64,000 nt of DNA from Leptobrachium leishanense. Taxonomy: Eukaryota > Chordata > Amphibia > Anura > Megophryidae. The stretch lies in the NCBI GenBank assembly GCA_009667805.1, contig CM019069.1, positions 99,669,204 through 99,733,203 of the forward strand, given 5' to 3'. The notes under the pieces were generated by a model. It was not told the DNA's origin. It ran no database searches and saw only the letters and a list, made by a program, of their open reading frames with translations. The translations under genes and the position numbers were made by a program. Each line of letters opens with the position of its first letter. Within the stretch, counting starts at the first letter, position 1. Positions 10,617-20,990 of the stretch are shown here, one piece after another.

Positions 10617-11468
10617 TTGAATATTCACCCCAATATATATAGGTACCTAAATTAAACAAATACCAGACAGCTGGACAGAAAATCAGTATGGGGAAATCAC
10701 TTCCGGGTACGCCGGCGATCACATGACAATTGAGACCAATGAATTAACAGGAACATCATGGGTGCAAAAAAGAGGCCAATCAAGAAGCAGTGGAGGTCAC
10801 ATGGGATCAATGGCCAATAAACGGCTCCCAGTGTCCAGGAGTTAACAGAGTGAATTCTGCAGTGTACTTCCTGGTATGTCAGCGATCACATGGCAGTTAA
10901 AACCAATAGGGTAACAGGAACATCATGGGTGCAGAAGGGCCAATCAAGGAACAGTGGAGGTCACATGCGATCAATGGCCAATCAACGGCCATCACATGAC
11001 AAATGAGACCAATGAATTAACAGGAACATCATGAGTGCAAAAAGGGCCAATCAAGAAGTAGTGGAGGTCACATGGGATCAATGGCCAATAAACGGCTCCC
11101 AGTGTTCAGGAATGAACAGAATGGATTCTGCAGTGTACTTCCTGGTATGTCAGCGATCACATGGCAGTTAAAACCAATAGGATAACAGGAACATCATGAG
11201 TGCAGAATGGGCAAGAATGATAAAAAGCCACTACAGCCTGCAAGAATACACTATAATGTTGCCATAAGGCTATAAGCGTGACATACAGATCAACTAGGTA
11301 GCAGAACGTCCTAATGCCGATATAATAATGCACAAGGGCACCAAAGAAAATAACAATGGTGACATCAAACCACTTGAGAAGGTCTAACCTAATGCTGATG
11401 TGCAGATGAATAAAGGGGTGAAAAATAAAAACCATTAACCAAGGTCTACACATATGTATGTCAAAAAA

Positions 11469-12110
11469 TCATGTATATATTAAACATGTACACATATATA
11501 TATACACACATGCTCGTATATTCACATAAATGTATGAATGTATATGCAACACAATAAAAAGGGGAGCAAAAATGATGATAATAATATAGAGAACCTTAAT
11601 AAGGGGCATGTAGGGAAACATCATGTGACCATGCGGACAGTTGGAAGAGAACCACAATACAAAACCAAGTGACTTAAAAGGGGTAAACGTAAACCCTTCA
11701 TTAAGTCCAAAGGGTGACCGAGTATTGAGTTGGTAAATCCAAAAGGCTTCACGTTGAAGTAATTTGATGTCAAGATTGCCCTTCCTAGGGCCCAACTTGA
11801 TCTGCTCAATGCCCAAAAATTTCATGTTATTGAGTGTACACATATCGCAACTCTGAAAATGTCTTGCAACGGGGGTATCCTTAAGTGATTTGATAGATCT
11901 GACATGTTCCAAAATACGTACTTTTAATGGTCGGATGGTTTTGCCAATATATTTTTTACCACAATAACAAATGAGTTGGTACACAACGCCAGTGGAATTG
12001 CAATTCAAAAATTGGCGGACCGAAAAAGTTTTGGAATTGTCAAAATTAGAAAAGTGCTTGGGATCACGAGATACATAAGCACAAGCGGTGCATCTGCCGC
12101 ATTTGTACAT
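11469..12110 (-). pseudogene. PLE-1 zinc-finger linker and GIY-YIG domain, inverted copy
   Basis: A 213-codon open frame nearly identical to the C-terminus of the plus copy: YKCGRCTACAYVS linker, then VVYQLICYCGKKYIGKT, then the RPLKVRILEH helix. It begins within the 5'-truncated copy, without a start context of its own and without reverse transcriptase, so it is a fragment of a gene even though the frame is open. Differences from the plus copy cluster at the end, in the AT-rich microsatellite. Confidence 0.75.
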
Positions 12111-12157
12111 GCCCTTGAGTCGATTGATTAACCAAGAAGTGTTGGGGGACCGGGGAG

Positions 12158-12710
12158 TCTGGTACTCCTTATTACATTACTGGTTATGTAGGTGGCTTGA
12201 ACCGCCGAGGTATAGACCCTTTTACCCTTTCATTGTGCAATTTTGCTTATTGATTGGTGGTCCTTGTCCCACCCTCCACACCCTCTACTACCAACCTTGC
12301 AATTTTTCATTCATTGTTTGTTTATGTGTATTCTTAAAATTAACCTACTCTTGGTACTCTAGTTGCACTTTGTGCAAATTGATTCGATTTTCATGTTGTT
12401 TGGGTTATGCCCGTTTGTTGAGTACCTGGTGCCCCTTTCGTTGTGCTTTTTTTCAGTGTATTTTTCTGGTTTCAATACCGTTTAGGCACCGGTCTACACT
12501 ATTATTATGTCTGGGCTTCTATCTTCCTTTAATAATTTGGACCATTGGGGTCAAGCAGGTAGTGATGTCTTTAATATGGAAATGTCTAACAAGTCGGTTA
12601 CTGGTGATAATGTGCCCAACATTCATCAAACCTTTTTTTCTGTCTAAAAAACCCTTAAAAGACAAATACGTGCAAAGTGGGAGATTTTATCTTTAAACAA
12701 TTATCTCTCA
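12158..12710 (+). repeat. Upstream PLTR and 5' leader of PLE-1
   Basis: CTGGTACTCCTTATTACATT at the start matches 23318 onwards and continues for about 300 bp. An open frame of 202 codons over this region (from 12088) crosses the junction between the inverted copy and the PLTR and is not a gene. Leader sequence without match to the 3' PLTR follows to the first ATG at 12717. Confidence 0.7.
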
Positions 12711-12716
12711 AGGGAC

Positions 12717-13316
12717 ATGATACCACGGGGATTACGCATTCACACTCCACCTGCGTCACACTTACATGACACAGTGTATATGGAACAATGGCTTCAGGCG
12801 AGTAATGAATGTTCCAAACGTTATATGAATATTCTGGTTAATTTTGAGACAGATAATCTCACCAAGGTAAATGAGACCTTGGAGGGTGAACGTGTTAAGG
12901 TTCTCGAATTTAAAACCCATTCCGCATTTGATGACCTTGAAAACAGATTAAAGGTTATCCTTGATAAGTATGATGGCGAAATTGAAGAACGCAAACTACG
13001 TAAATTTTCCCGTGATCAGAGAGATTACGATACTGGCAATGTGTACAGGTTCATGAAAAATCGAACTCGTAGTTTTACTGGTGTTCCTAATGAGGGGATG
13101 GGGGCCTCCACCTCAGAATATGAGTCCTCAGATAATGAATTGGGTTCCAATGGTGATGAGCCTGGGTTTTCTGATTCAGCGGAACCTAGAGGTATTCTGA
13201 AAAAATCTGTTTCTTTTTTAGAACCAGCATTCCACCTCCCCCCGCCTCGGGGAAGAAGGAGGGGTGCAGTCAAAACACAGGGACGACAGACGCGTCGAGG
13301 GGGGTATCATCCGTAA
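12717..13316 (+). CDS. PLE-1 N-terminal domain
   Basis: A 199-codon frame from ATG 12717. It contains HTPPASHLHD, a helical segment (QWLQASNECSKRYMNIL) and a basic motif followed by RDQRDYDTGNVYRF, which in PLE proteins precedes the reverse transcriptase. An acidic, low-complexity stretch and a basic tail (PPPRGRRRGAVKTQGRQTRR) follow. It stops at 13316 while the reverse transcriptase continues in the -1 frame, which is open from 13304. The GGGGGG run at 13299-13304 is the obvious place for a one-base lesion or a frameshift, so this is probably the first part of a once single ORF. Confidence 0.65.
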   Translation: MIPRGLRIHTPPASHLHDTVYMEQWLQASNECSKRYMNILVNFETDNLTKVNETLEGERVKVLEFKTHSAFDDLENRLKVILDKYDGEIEERKLRKFSRDQRDYDTGNVYRFMKNRTRSFTGVPNEGMGASTSEYESSDNELGSNGDEPGFSDSAEPRGILKKSVSFLEPAFHLPPPRGRRRGAVKTQGRQTRRGGYHP

Positions 13317-15825
13317 TTGACTCCCTTCGGGTTATCAATCTAACTGATGTTTTATTGTCTGCCGATCAAACTGCTGTCTTAAAGAAAGGGTTATCTTTTG
13401 TTCCTACACCTGGTTTTGACTCCTTTACTTGGATTAAAGATATTCATCTATTTATCAGGAAATTAGCGTTACATAAACATCATCGTATACGCTTGGAACG
13501 GGCTGCGACTAATTATGGCCTTTCTACCAATGATTTAGAATGCCTTTCATCTTTGATTTCACTTTTGGATGATAATACACCTTCTGATAGGGCATCTTAC
13601 ACTGACCTTAAACCTCGAAGTAGATTTACCCCTCATTTTTCCGAGTATTCCAATTTGGATAATTTTTGTAAAGTCGTTTGCAGTGAAATTGCTTCACTCA
13701 ATAGTCACGAACTTAGGCTAGCACAAACGGACAATTTGAATCCTCGAGAACGGATTGCTTGGGGTGAACTACAAAAAATGGACCAAATCGTCATTAAGAT
13801 GTCTGATAAGGGGGGGAATGTCGTCCTTATGAAGGTTGATCAGTATCGTGATATGGTACTAACTTTACTCAATGATGACATCACCTATAAAATCTTACAA
13901 AGGGACCCTACTGACCCCTTTTCGACCCTCCTGTTATCTATTCTTAATGAGGGGTTACATGAGGGCTCTATTACTCGGGATGAGTTTAATTTTATGCGCC
14001 CTTGCCGTCCATTGATCGCTACATTTTATGGTCTTCCTAAAATTCATAAAAACAGCAGGTTACCACCAGGTAGACCCATTGTGTCTGGTACTCAGTCTTT
14101 GTCACAAAATCCTAGTACTTACATCGACCGGGTTCTTTGTGGGTTTGTACACAAATTACCCTCGTACATCCGTGACTCTAAACAGACACTAAGGGAATTG
14201 GAAGATTCTACTGTACCTCCTCATGCGTTGTTATGCAGCTTGGATGTTGAGGGTTTGTATAGTTGTATCCCGCATGAATTAGGCCTGAGATGTGTGGAGA
14301 CCTTTTTAACACGCAGAGGCGAGTCACACCACATTCATACTAAATTCATGATCTGCCTCCTTGAATTTGTACTTCGCCACAACTACTTTGTGTTTGATGG
14401 CAAGTTTTATCTCCAGAGAGTCGGTGCGGCAATGGGGTCTCCCTGTGCTCCATCATATGCCAATCTATTTCTTGGTTTTTGGGAGGAATCAGTCATTAAT
14501 GGACCCCCTATGGCTCAATTCAGGCCTCATAGTTTTAGCTAGCGGCGATATATCGACGATATCATTATCATCTGGACATCCACTGAATTTGAGTTTCGGT
14601 GATTTGTTGATTATCCTAACATCAATGACTTTAACTTGAGGTTCACATATGAGATCCAAAATGATGTCCTGAATTTCTTGGACATTTCAATACATAAGGA
14701 TGCTGCTGGTTCCTTGAATACAACCTTGTTTCGTAAACCATCGGCTGCCAACAATTTACTATTATGGTCTAGTCATCATCCTCCTTCATTGCGCAAGGGT
14801 ATTCCAGTAGGTCAGTACCTGAGGTTATGTCGTACCTGTAGTTCCATTTCAGAATTTAAGCATAAATCTCAGGCTCTTCGGTTGGCCTTCAAAGAGAAGG
14901 GTTACCCTAACCGGGTTTTAAAGTCCGCTTATAAACGGGCATTGATCACCGAACGACACGGCCTCTTGCAAGATGCTCCCACTGCCACAAAATCTGAGTC
15001 GATCAGATTGATTGCCAATTTTGACTGTGGGTGGCACGCTATTAGACATATATGTGAGCGGTATTGGCCATTGCTAACTCAGGACCCTTATTTGAAGGGG
15101 GCTCTTACTCCACATCCTTCTATGACAGCCAGGAGATGTACTAACCTTCATGATAAACTAGTACATAGTCATTTTCAAACTCCCCGGTCCCCCAACACTT
15201 CTTGGTTAATCAATCGACTCAAGGGCATGTACAAATGCGGCAGATGCACCGCTTGTGCTTATGTATCTCGTGATCCCAAGCACTTTTCTAATTTTGACAA
15301 TTCCAAAACTTTTTCGGTCCGCCAATTTTTGAATTGCAATTCCACTGGCGTTGTGTACCAACTCATTTGTTATTGTGGTAAAAAATATATTGGCAAAACC
15401 ATCCGACCATTAAAAGTACGTATTTTGGAACATGTCAGATCTATCAAATCACTTAAGGATACCCCCGTTGCAAGACATTTTCAGAGTTGCGATATGTGTA
15501 CACTCAATAACATGAAATTTTTGGGCATTGAGCAGATCAAGTTGGGCCCTAGGAAGGGCAATCTTGACATCAAATTACTTCAACGTGAAGCCTTTTGGAT
15601 TTACCAACTCAATACTCGGTCACCCTTTGGACTTAATGAAGGGTTTACGTTTACCCCTTTTAAGTCACTTGGTTTTGTATTGTGGTTCTCTTCCAACTGT
15701 CCGCATGGTCACATGATGTTTCCCTACATGCCCCTTATTAAGGTTCTCTATATTATTATCATCATTTTTGCTCCCCTTTTTATTGTGTTGTATATGCATT
15801 CATACATTTATGTGCATATACGAGC

Positions 15826-15859
<34 letters not shown>
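13304..15859 (+). pseudogene. PLE-1 reverse transcriptase plus GIY-YIG endonuclease, two nonsense codons
   Basis: One reading frame carries the whole protein. Reverse transcriptase motifs are in order: MSDKGGNVVLMK, FYGLPKIHKN, RPIVSG, LCSLDVEGLYSCIP, AAMGSPCAPSYANLFL, the catalytic box YIDD at 14549-14560, and NFLDISIHKD. Then come the cysteine linker YKCGRCTAC and the GIY-YIG core VVYQLICYCGKKYIGKT. Only two in-frame stops break it: TAG at 14540-14542 just before the YIDD box and TGA at 14600-14602. Both are consistent with single transitions in TGG and CGA codons. Length and domain order match vertebrate PLEs, so the copy is young. Confidence 0.85.
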
Positions 15860-15865
<6 letters not shown>

Positions 15866-16213
15866 TGTGTACATGTTTAATATATACATGATTTTTTGAC
15901 ATACATATGTGTAGACCTTGGTTAATAGTTTTTATTTTTCACCCCTTTATTCATCTGCACATCAGCATTAGGTTAGACCTTCTCAAGTGGTTTGATGTCA
16001 CCATTGTTATTTTCTTTGGTGCCCTTGTGCATTATTATATCGGCATTAGGACGTTCTGCTACCTAGTTGATCTGTATGTCACGCTTATAGCCTTATGGCA
16101 ACATTATAGTGTATTCTTGCAGGCTGTAGTGGCTGTAGTGGCTTTTTATCATTCTTGCCCATTCTGCACTCATGATGTTCCTGTTATCCTATTGGTTTTA
16201 ACCCCTTAGGGAC

Positions 16214-17040
16214 CTTGGATGTACCATGTACGTCATGGCAGCGGGTCTCTTTTAGACCCGCTGACGTACATGGTACGTCCTGCGGTGTTTTGAGCGCTGG
16301 AAGCGATCGGATCGCTTCCAGCAGCTCAAATGCCATTGCAGGATGCCTGGGAGTCCAGGCATCCATGCAATGGCGGTTACAAGTGCCGGGGCACCTTGTG
16401 ATCGCTCCCCGGGAGCGATCAACATCTGGTTTTACCGGAGAGGTGCCCGGCACTTGTAGAGAGCGCTGGAAGCGATCGGATCGCTTCCAGCAGCTCCAGG
16501 GCCATTGCACGCTGCCTGGGAGTCCAGGCATCCGTGCAATGGCAGACAGAAGTGCCGGGGCACCTTGTGATCGCTCCCCGGGAGCGATCAACATCCGGTT
16601 TTACCGGAGAGGTGCCCGGCACTTCTAGAGAGCGCTGGAAGCGATCGGTATCGCTTCCAGCTGCTCTGTGTATATTGCAGGGATGCCTCGACATCGAGGC
16701 ATCCCTGCAATATGCTTACCTGCCGCCGGTCCGCTCAGTGATCGCTCCCCCCGAGCGATCACTTCCGGTAGCGGCAGGAAGTACTGAGTGCCACGAGGTA
16801 TCGTGGCACTCAATACAAAAAAGATCACATGAGTGATCAGGTGCTCTGCTGGGTGCCTCGAGGGATCAAGGCACCCAGCAGAGTAAAAAAAAGAAAAAAT
16901 AAATAAATAAATGAATAAAAAGGTATAAAATAAATGTGACAGCCAAGATGGCGCTGCCCTTCTAAGGGCAGGGTCATCTTGGGGCTGAGTGGGATGTTCC
17001 TAGCCTGCCTCATCAGAGAGGCAGGCTAGCAACATCCAAT
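16214..17040. repeat. Array of hairpins in the piggyBac 5' region
   Basis: At least ten perfect or near-perfect inverted repeats in a row. A unit of about 168 bp holds three: GCTGGAAGCGATCGGATCGC, GCCTGGGAGTCCAGGC inside CATTGCA arms, and GATCGCTCCCCGGGAGCGAT nested in AAGTGCCGGGGCAC arms. It occurs at about 16292-16460, again at 16460-16630, and as a diverged third copy to 16770. Further hairpins follow: GAGTGCCACGAGGT/ATCGTGGCACTC, CTGGGTGCCTCGA/AAGGCACCCAG, and CTAGCCTGCCTC/GAGGCAGGCTAG. Such subterminal palindromes could be transposase-binding sites. Confidence 0.85.
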
Positions 17041-17139
17041 CAGAAGTAAGAAAAAATCAAAATAAAATTTCTAATTTGTCAGGTCAGGTCAATATTTTGT
17101 AAATATTGGCTCTGACCTCTGTGATTCTCCCTCCCTCTC

Positions 17140-17400
17140 CTCACTTGTGTTTTGGTGAGCGAAAGAGAGAGATCAGATTTGACAGGTTAGAGATTTTAGG
17201 TAGATTGAGTGAGATTAGAAAAATTGAGGCAGATTTAGAGAGAATTTAGGGAGATTTAGAAGAATTGAGGCAGGTTTAGAGTGATTTAGAGAGATTTAGG
17301 TGTTTATTTGTACTTTCTTGTGAAACCCAACGGTTCTTCTAAGAACCAATAATCCACTTAGATTATAAAATTTTATAATTATTATATATATATTATATAT
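17140..17400 (+). promoter_or_regulatory. Probable piggyBac promoter/leader region
   Basis: Directly upstream of the transposase ATG lies a purine-rich block of degenerate GAGATTTAGA repeats (17165-17300), then an AT-rich segment TTATAAAATTTTATAATTAT (17365-17384) and alternating TA up to the start codon. A TATA-type promoter may lie in the AT-rich part, but it would leave only a very short leader. No start site can be fixed from sequence alone. Confidence 0.3.
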
Positions 17401-17401
17401 A

Positions 17402-19117
17402 ATGTCTGAGAGGATGTACAGCGCCGAGGAGGCATATGCCATCCTGGCGTCAGAATCTGAGGCATCTGCGTCAGACTCAGACCCTGATTTCGACCCCGCT
17501 AACTGCTCAGAGACGTCGCTAGATACATCATCTACGCTGGCTGATGTATCTAGTGATGTTTCTGATGCAGATCCTGGGTCACCACCTGCCAGCAGGAGAC
17601 GCACAGCTCCAGCTGAGGAGTGGGTAGTGCCTCATCGCCAGAGGCCAGATATCCCTCCTTTCACGGCAAATCCTGGCATCAATATTGATGTTGCAGGATT
17701 TACCGCCACACAGTTTTTGCAGGTGTTTATGGGGGATGATTTGTTGGGCCACATCGTGGCCCAATCAAATCTGTATGCCCATCAGCATTGTGCTGCGAAG
17801 CCAGACTCCTACTTGGCAAGGCAGCAATGGACCCCGCTAGATGTGCCAGAATTTCTGAAATTCTGGGCACTTACTATGCTGATGGGCATCATAAAGAAGC
17901 CCTCAATTCGCTCCTACTGGAGCAGTAGCCCCATCTGCTCTACCCCCATTTACCCCCAATCAATGTCACGTAGAAGGTATGAAAACATTTTGCGTTTCAT
18001 GCACTTCAGTGACCACAGCCTGTGCCCTCCTAGAGAGCATCCCCAGTTTGACAGGCTGTATAAAATCCGCCCCCTGATTACCCACTTCGCCGCCAGGTTT
18101 GCAGAGGCTTCTACACCTGGAAGGAATACCTGCGTGGATGAATCCCTAATGAAATACAAGGGAAGGCTGGGATTCAAGCAGTATATCCCTTCCAAACGCT
18201 CCAGGTATGGAGTGAAGGTGTATAAGCTCTGTGACAGCGAGAGTGGGTATACTCAGGCCTTCCGGGTGTACGAGGTAAAGGATAGTAGCCTTGACCCTCC
18301 AGGTTGCCCAGAACACATGGGAACCAGTGGCAAGATTGTGTGGGACCTACTTTTTCCCCTGATGAACAAAGGGTACCACTTGTATCTTGATAATTTTTAT
18401 ACGAGTGTCCCTTTGTTCAAGCTGCTGTATTGTTTTGATACAGCAGCATGCGGTACTGTTCGCAAGAACCGCGTAGGTTTCCCAGCACAGCTTGTCCGCA
18501 CCCGGCTAAAAAGGGGGGAGACCTCAGCTCTGCGCCAAGAGGAGCTTTTGGCGGTCAAGTACAGAGACAAGAAGGATGTATACCTTCTATCCACCATCCA
18601 CACTGAGAGGTCTGTGGAGGTCTCTGTACGTGGCAGAGCTGAGCGCATCAGGAAGCCAGTGTGCATCAAAGACTATAACCGGCATATGGGTGGGGTTGAT
18701 CTGGCAGATCAGCTGCTCCAGCCCTACCAGATTATGCGGAAGTCAAGGGCCTGGTACAAAAAGGTTACAATTTACCTGATGCAAATTGCAACCCACAATG
18801 CCTTTTTGCTCTGCAAAAAGGCAAACCCCGGAGTGACGCTGTCCTTTTTACAGTTTCAGCTCCAGGTCATTTCGGGGTTTTTGTACCAGGATGCACATGC
18901 TCCCCGGGCGGTGATGGGGGACAGAGTTGGGGCTACACAATTTATTTATAAAATCCCCCCTACTGAGGGCAAACAGAAACCCCAAAAAAGATGCAGGGTG
19001 TGTTTCAAGAGGGGGCAGAGGAGAGACCCAATCTTTTACTGCCCAGAATGCCCTGGACAACCCAGTCTGTGTCTTGGGGACTGTTTCAAGCTATATCACA
19101 CTGTGCGTGATCTGTGA
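17402..19117 (+). CDS. piggyBac transposase, intact
   Basis: A 571-residue protein, the usual length for the family, starting at ATG 17402. It has an acidic Ser/Asp-rich N-terminus (1-60), then the DDE_Tnp_1_7 domain (about 100-470). The catalytic aspartates are at D246 (VDESLMKYKGRL), D330 (LDNFYTS) and D433 (MGGVDLADQ, with D436 also conserved). The C-terminal cysteine-rich finger has C531, C534, C547, C550, C557, C561 and H566, which in piggyBac proteins binds the transposon ends. It cuts and pastes at TTAA without footprint. No stop or frameshift, and no core residue missing. A domesticated PGBD gene is unlikely because matching ends and TTAA sites flank it. Confidence 0.92.
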   Translation: MSERMYSAEEAYAILASESEASASDSDPDFDPANCSETSLDTSSTLADVSSDVSDADPGSPPASRRRTAPAEEWVVPHRQRPDIPPFTANPGINIDVAGFTATQFLQVFMGDDLLGHIVAQSNLYAHQHCAAKPDSYLARQQWTPLDVPEFLKFWALTMLMGIIKKPSIRSYWSSSPICSTPIYPQSMSRRRYENILRFMHFSDHSLCPPREHPQFDRLYKIRPLITHFAARFAEASTPGRNTCVDESLMKYKGRLGFKQYIPSKRSRYGVKVYKLCDSESGYTQAFRVYEVKDSSLDPPGCPEHMGTSGKIVWDLLFPLMNKGYHLYLDNFYTSVPLFKLLYCFDTAACGTVRKNRVGFPAQLVRTRLKRGETSALRQEELLAVKYRDKKDVYLLSTIHTERSVEVSVRGRAERIRKPVCIKDYNRHMGGVDLADQLLQPYQIMRKSRAWYKKVTIYLMQIATHNAFLLCKKANPGVTLSFLQFQLQVISGFLYQDAHAPRAVMGDRVGATQFIYKIPPTEGKQKPQKRCRVCFKRGQRRDPIFYCPECPGQPSLCLGDCFKLYHTVRDL

Positions 19118-19789
19118 TTTTTTTTTTTTTTTCCTTTCTATTTTTTCTCACACTCCAGTTAGTTCAGTTTAGTTTTTTTTTTCTTTTACTGCACCAGACT
19201 TTTTCATGTTATTCGTACATTTTTATGTTCTACAATTGGTGCTGTATTTTTCCAAAATCTTTGCACACCTATGCATGGGGGGCATGGGTGTACTCAGGAG
19301 ACCTTGCAGAAAACAACCTGGAGAGTTTTCATGCAGTAACAACAACAGTGTCTCCTAAATCACAGTCCAAAACTACTGTGGGCGTAAAAATCTGAAAATT
19401 GAAAAATTACCGCCACACACCTTCTCAAATGTTTTGGGCTAAAACCGTTGCATCCATGGCATCAAAGCACTCCATATGCAATACCTTGGGGTGTCAACAT
19501 AACAAATATAAACAATTTTCTGGCAATAATTCAAACTGGGGTATGCGGTAGACCCAAAACCAAAGATAGGCCTAGCTGAAGAAATAATCTCAATTTCAAC
19601 TCCAATGACAAAGTCATAAAAATTGTATTTGAACTAGGGTTGCACCGATACCGATACTAGTATCGATATCGGTGCCGATACCGGGTACTGCAGGAGTACT
19701 TGGTACTCGTGCAGTACCCCCGATATTTTTTTCCGATACCGGAAGCCGGCATTGAGCCGGCTTGCCGGTATCCGAGGGGCTGCGGCGGC

Positions 19790-20245
19790 TGTCCGAATGC
19801 TCTATCGGCATTCGGACAGGCCCTGCAGCTGCTCTCCGCCCTGTGTTTATACTTACCTTCCTTCCTTCAGCGCCGCCGGGAAAGTCTTCGCGCGCGCTCC
19901 TTGGAAGGTCCCCAGCCGTGACCATGTGATCGCGACTGGGGTCCTTCCAACGAGCGCACGCGCGGAAACTTTCCCGGCGTCGCTGAAGGAAGGTGGTAAG
20001 TATAAACAAAGTGAGCAGCTGCAGGGCCTGTCTGAATGCAGATAGAGCATTCAGACAGGCCCTGCAGCTGCTCTCCGCTCATACTTACCTTTCTTCAGCG
20101 ACGCCGGGAAAGTTTCCGCGCGCGCGCTCGTTGGAAGGACCCCAGCCGCGATCACATGGTCCCACGTGGTCGCGGCTTGGGTCCTTCCAAGGAGCACGCG
20201 CGCGCGCGCGAAGACTTTCCCGGCGTTGCTGAAGGAAGGTAAGTA
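19790..20245. repeat. Nested palindromes in hAT B
   Basis: Two large inverted repeats lie back to back. The first runs from CTTCCTTCAGCGCCGCCGGG to CCCGGCGTCGCTGAAGGAAG, the second from TTTCTTCAGCGACGCCGGGA to CCCGGCGTTGCTGAAGGAAG. They are joined by a central palindrome with GCAGGGCCTGTCTGAATGCA and its inverse. The loops contain a GATCACATGGTCCCACGTGG-type sequence and CG/GC runs. Open frames on both strands here mirror one another and are not genes. Confidence 0.8.
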
Positions 20246-20252
20246 TGACCGG

Positions 20253-20990
20253 AGAGTGGGGGGCATATCCATGAGCAGGGGGGCATTATCCATGAGCAGG
20301 GGGCATTATCCATGAGCAGGGGGGCATTATCCATGAGCAGGGGGGCAATTATCCATGAGCAGGGGGGCAGTATCCATGAGCAGGGGGGCAGTATCCATGA
20401 GCAGGGGGGCACATCCATGAGCAGGGGGGCATTATCCATGAGCAGGGGGCATTATCCATGAGTTGGGGGCATATCCATGAGCAGGGGAGCATATCCATGA
20501 GCAGGGGGGCAGGATATCCATGAGCAGGGGGGCAGGATATCCATGAGCTGGGGAGCAATTATCCATGAGCTGGGGGGCAATTATCCATGAGCAGGGGGCA
20601 TTATCCATGAGCAGGGGGGCACATCCATGAGCAGGGGGGCAGGATATCCATGAGCTGGGGAGCAATTATCCATGAGCTGGGGGGCAATTATCCATGAGCA
20701 GGGGGGCATTATCCATGAGCAGGGGGGCACATCCATGAGCAGGGGGGCACATCCATGAGCAGGGGGGCATTATCCATGAGCAGGGGGGCATTATCCATGA
20801 GCAGGGGGGCATTATCCATGAGCAGGGGGGCAGGATATCCATGAGCAGGGGGGCAGGATATCCATGAGCAGGGGGGCAGGATATCCATGAGCTGGGGGGG
20901 CAATTATCCATGAGCTGGGGGGGCAGGATATCCATGAGCTGGGGGGGCAGGATATCCATGAGCTGGGGCAATATCCATGAGACCTGGGGG
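20253..20990 (+). repeat. Minisatellite inside hAT B (20-25-bp unit)
   Basis: Roughly 33 tandem units of the form TATCCATGAGCAGGGGGGCA. Unit types alternate by the linker after the G run (ATTA, ATA, CACA, AGGATA, CAATTA). Higher-order blocks are repeated, for instance AGCTGGGGAGCAATTA followed by AGCTGGGGGGCAATTA at about 20545-20580 and again at 20652-20690. It is expanded relative to the array in hAT A (8388-8765). All long frames across it are repeat artefacts. Confidence 0.9.

Larger units (their letters stand above)
10264..12157 (-). mobile_element. Inverted 5'-truncated PLE-1 copy
   Basis: It matches, on the opposite strand, the plus copy from 15179 to the PLTR near 23550 (piggyBac excluded). 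By eye the arms are almost identical, with only scattered substitutions, an AT-microsatellite difference and the third base-change in the hammerhead-like motif. The break at 12157 lies in the linker between reverse transcriptase and endonuclease (AAGTGTTGGGGGACCGGGGA), joined directly to the upstream PLTR of the full copy. Confidence 0.85.

Noticed and set aside
12088..12696. 202-codon plus-strand frame
   Set aside because: It crosses the junction of two PLE copies and the PLTR; the protein exists only because of that junction.
20253..20990. Possible CRISPR-like array
   Set aside because: Units are contiguous with no unique spacers, the repeat is not palindromic at its ends, and the genome is a vertebrate one.
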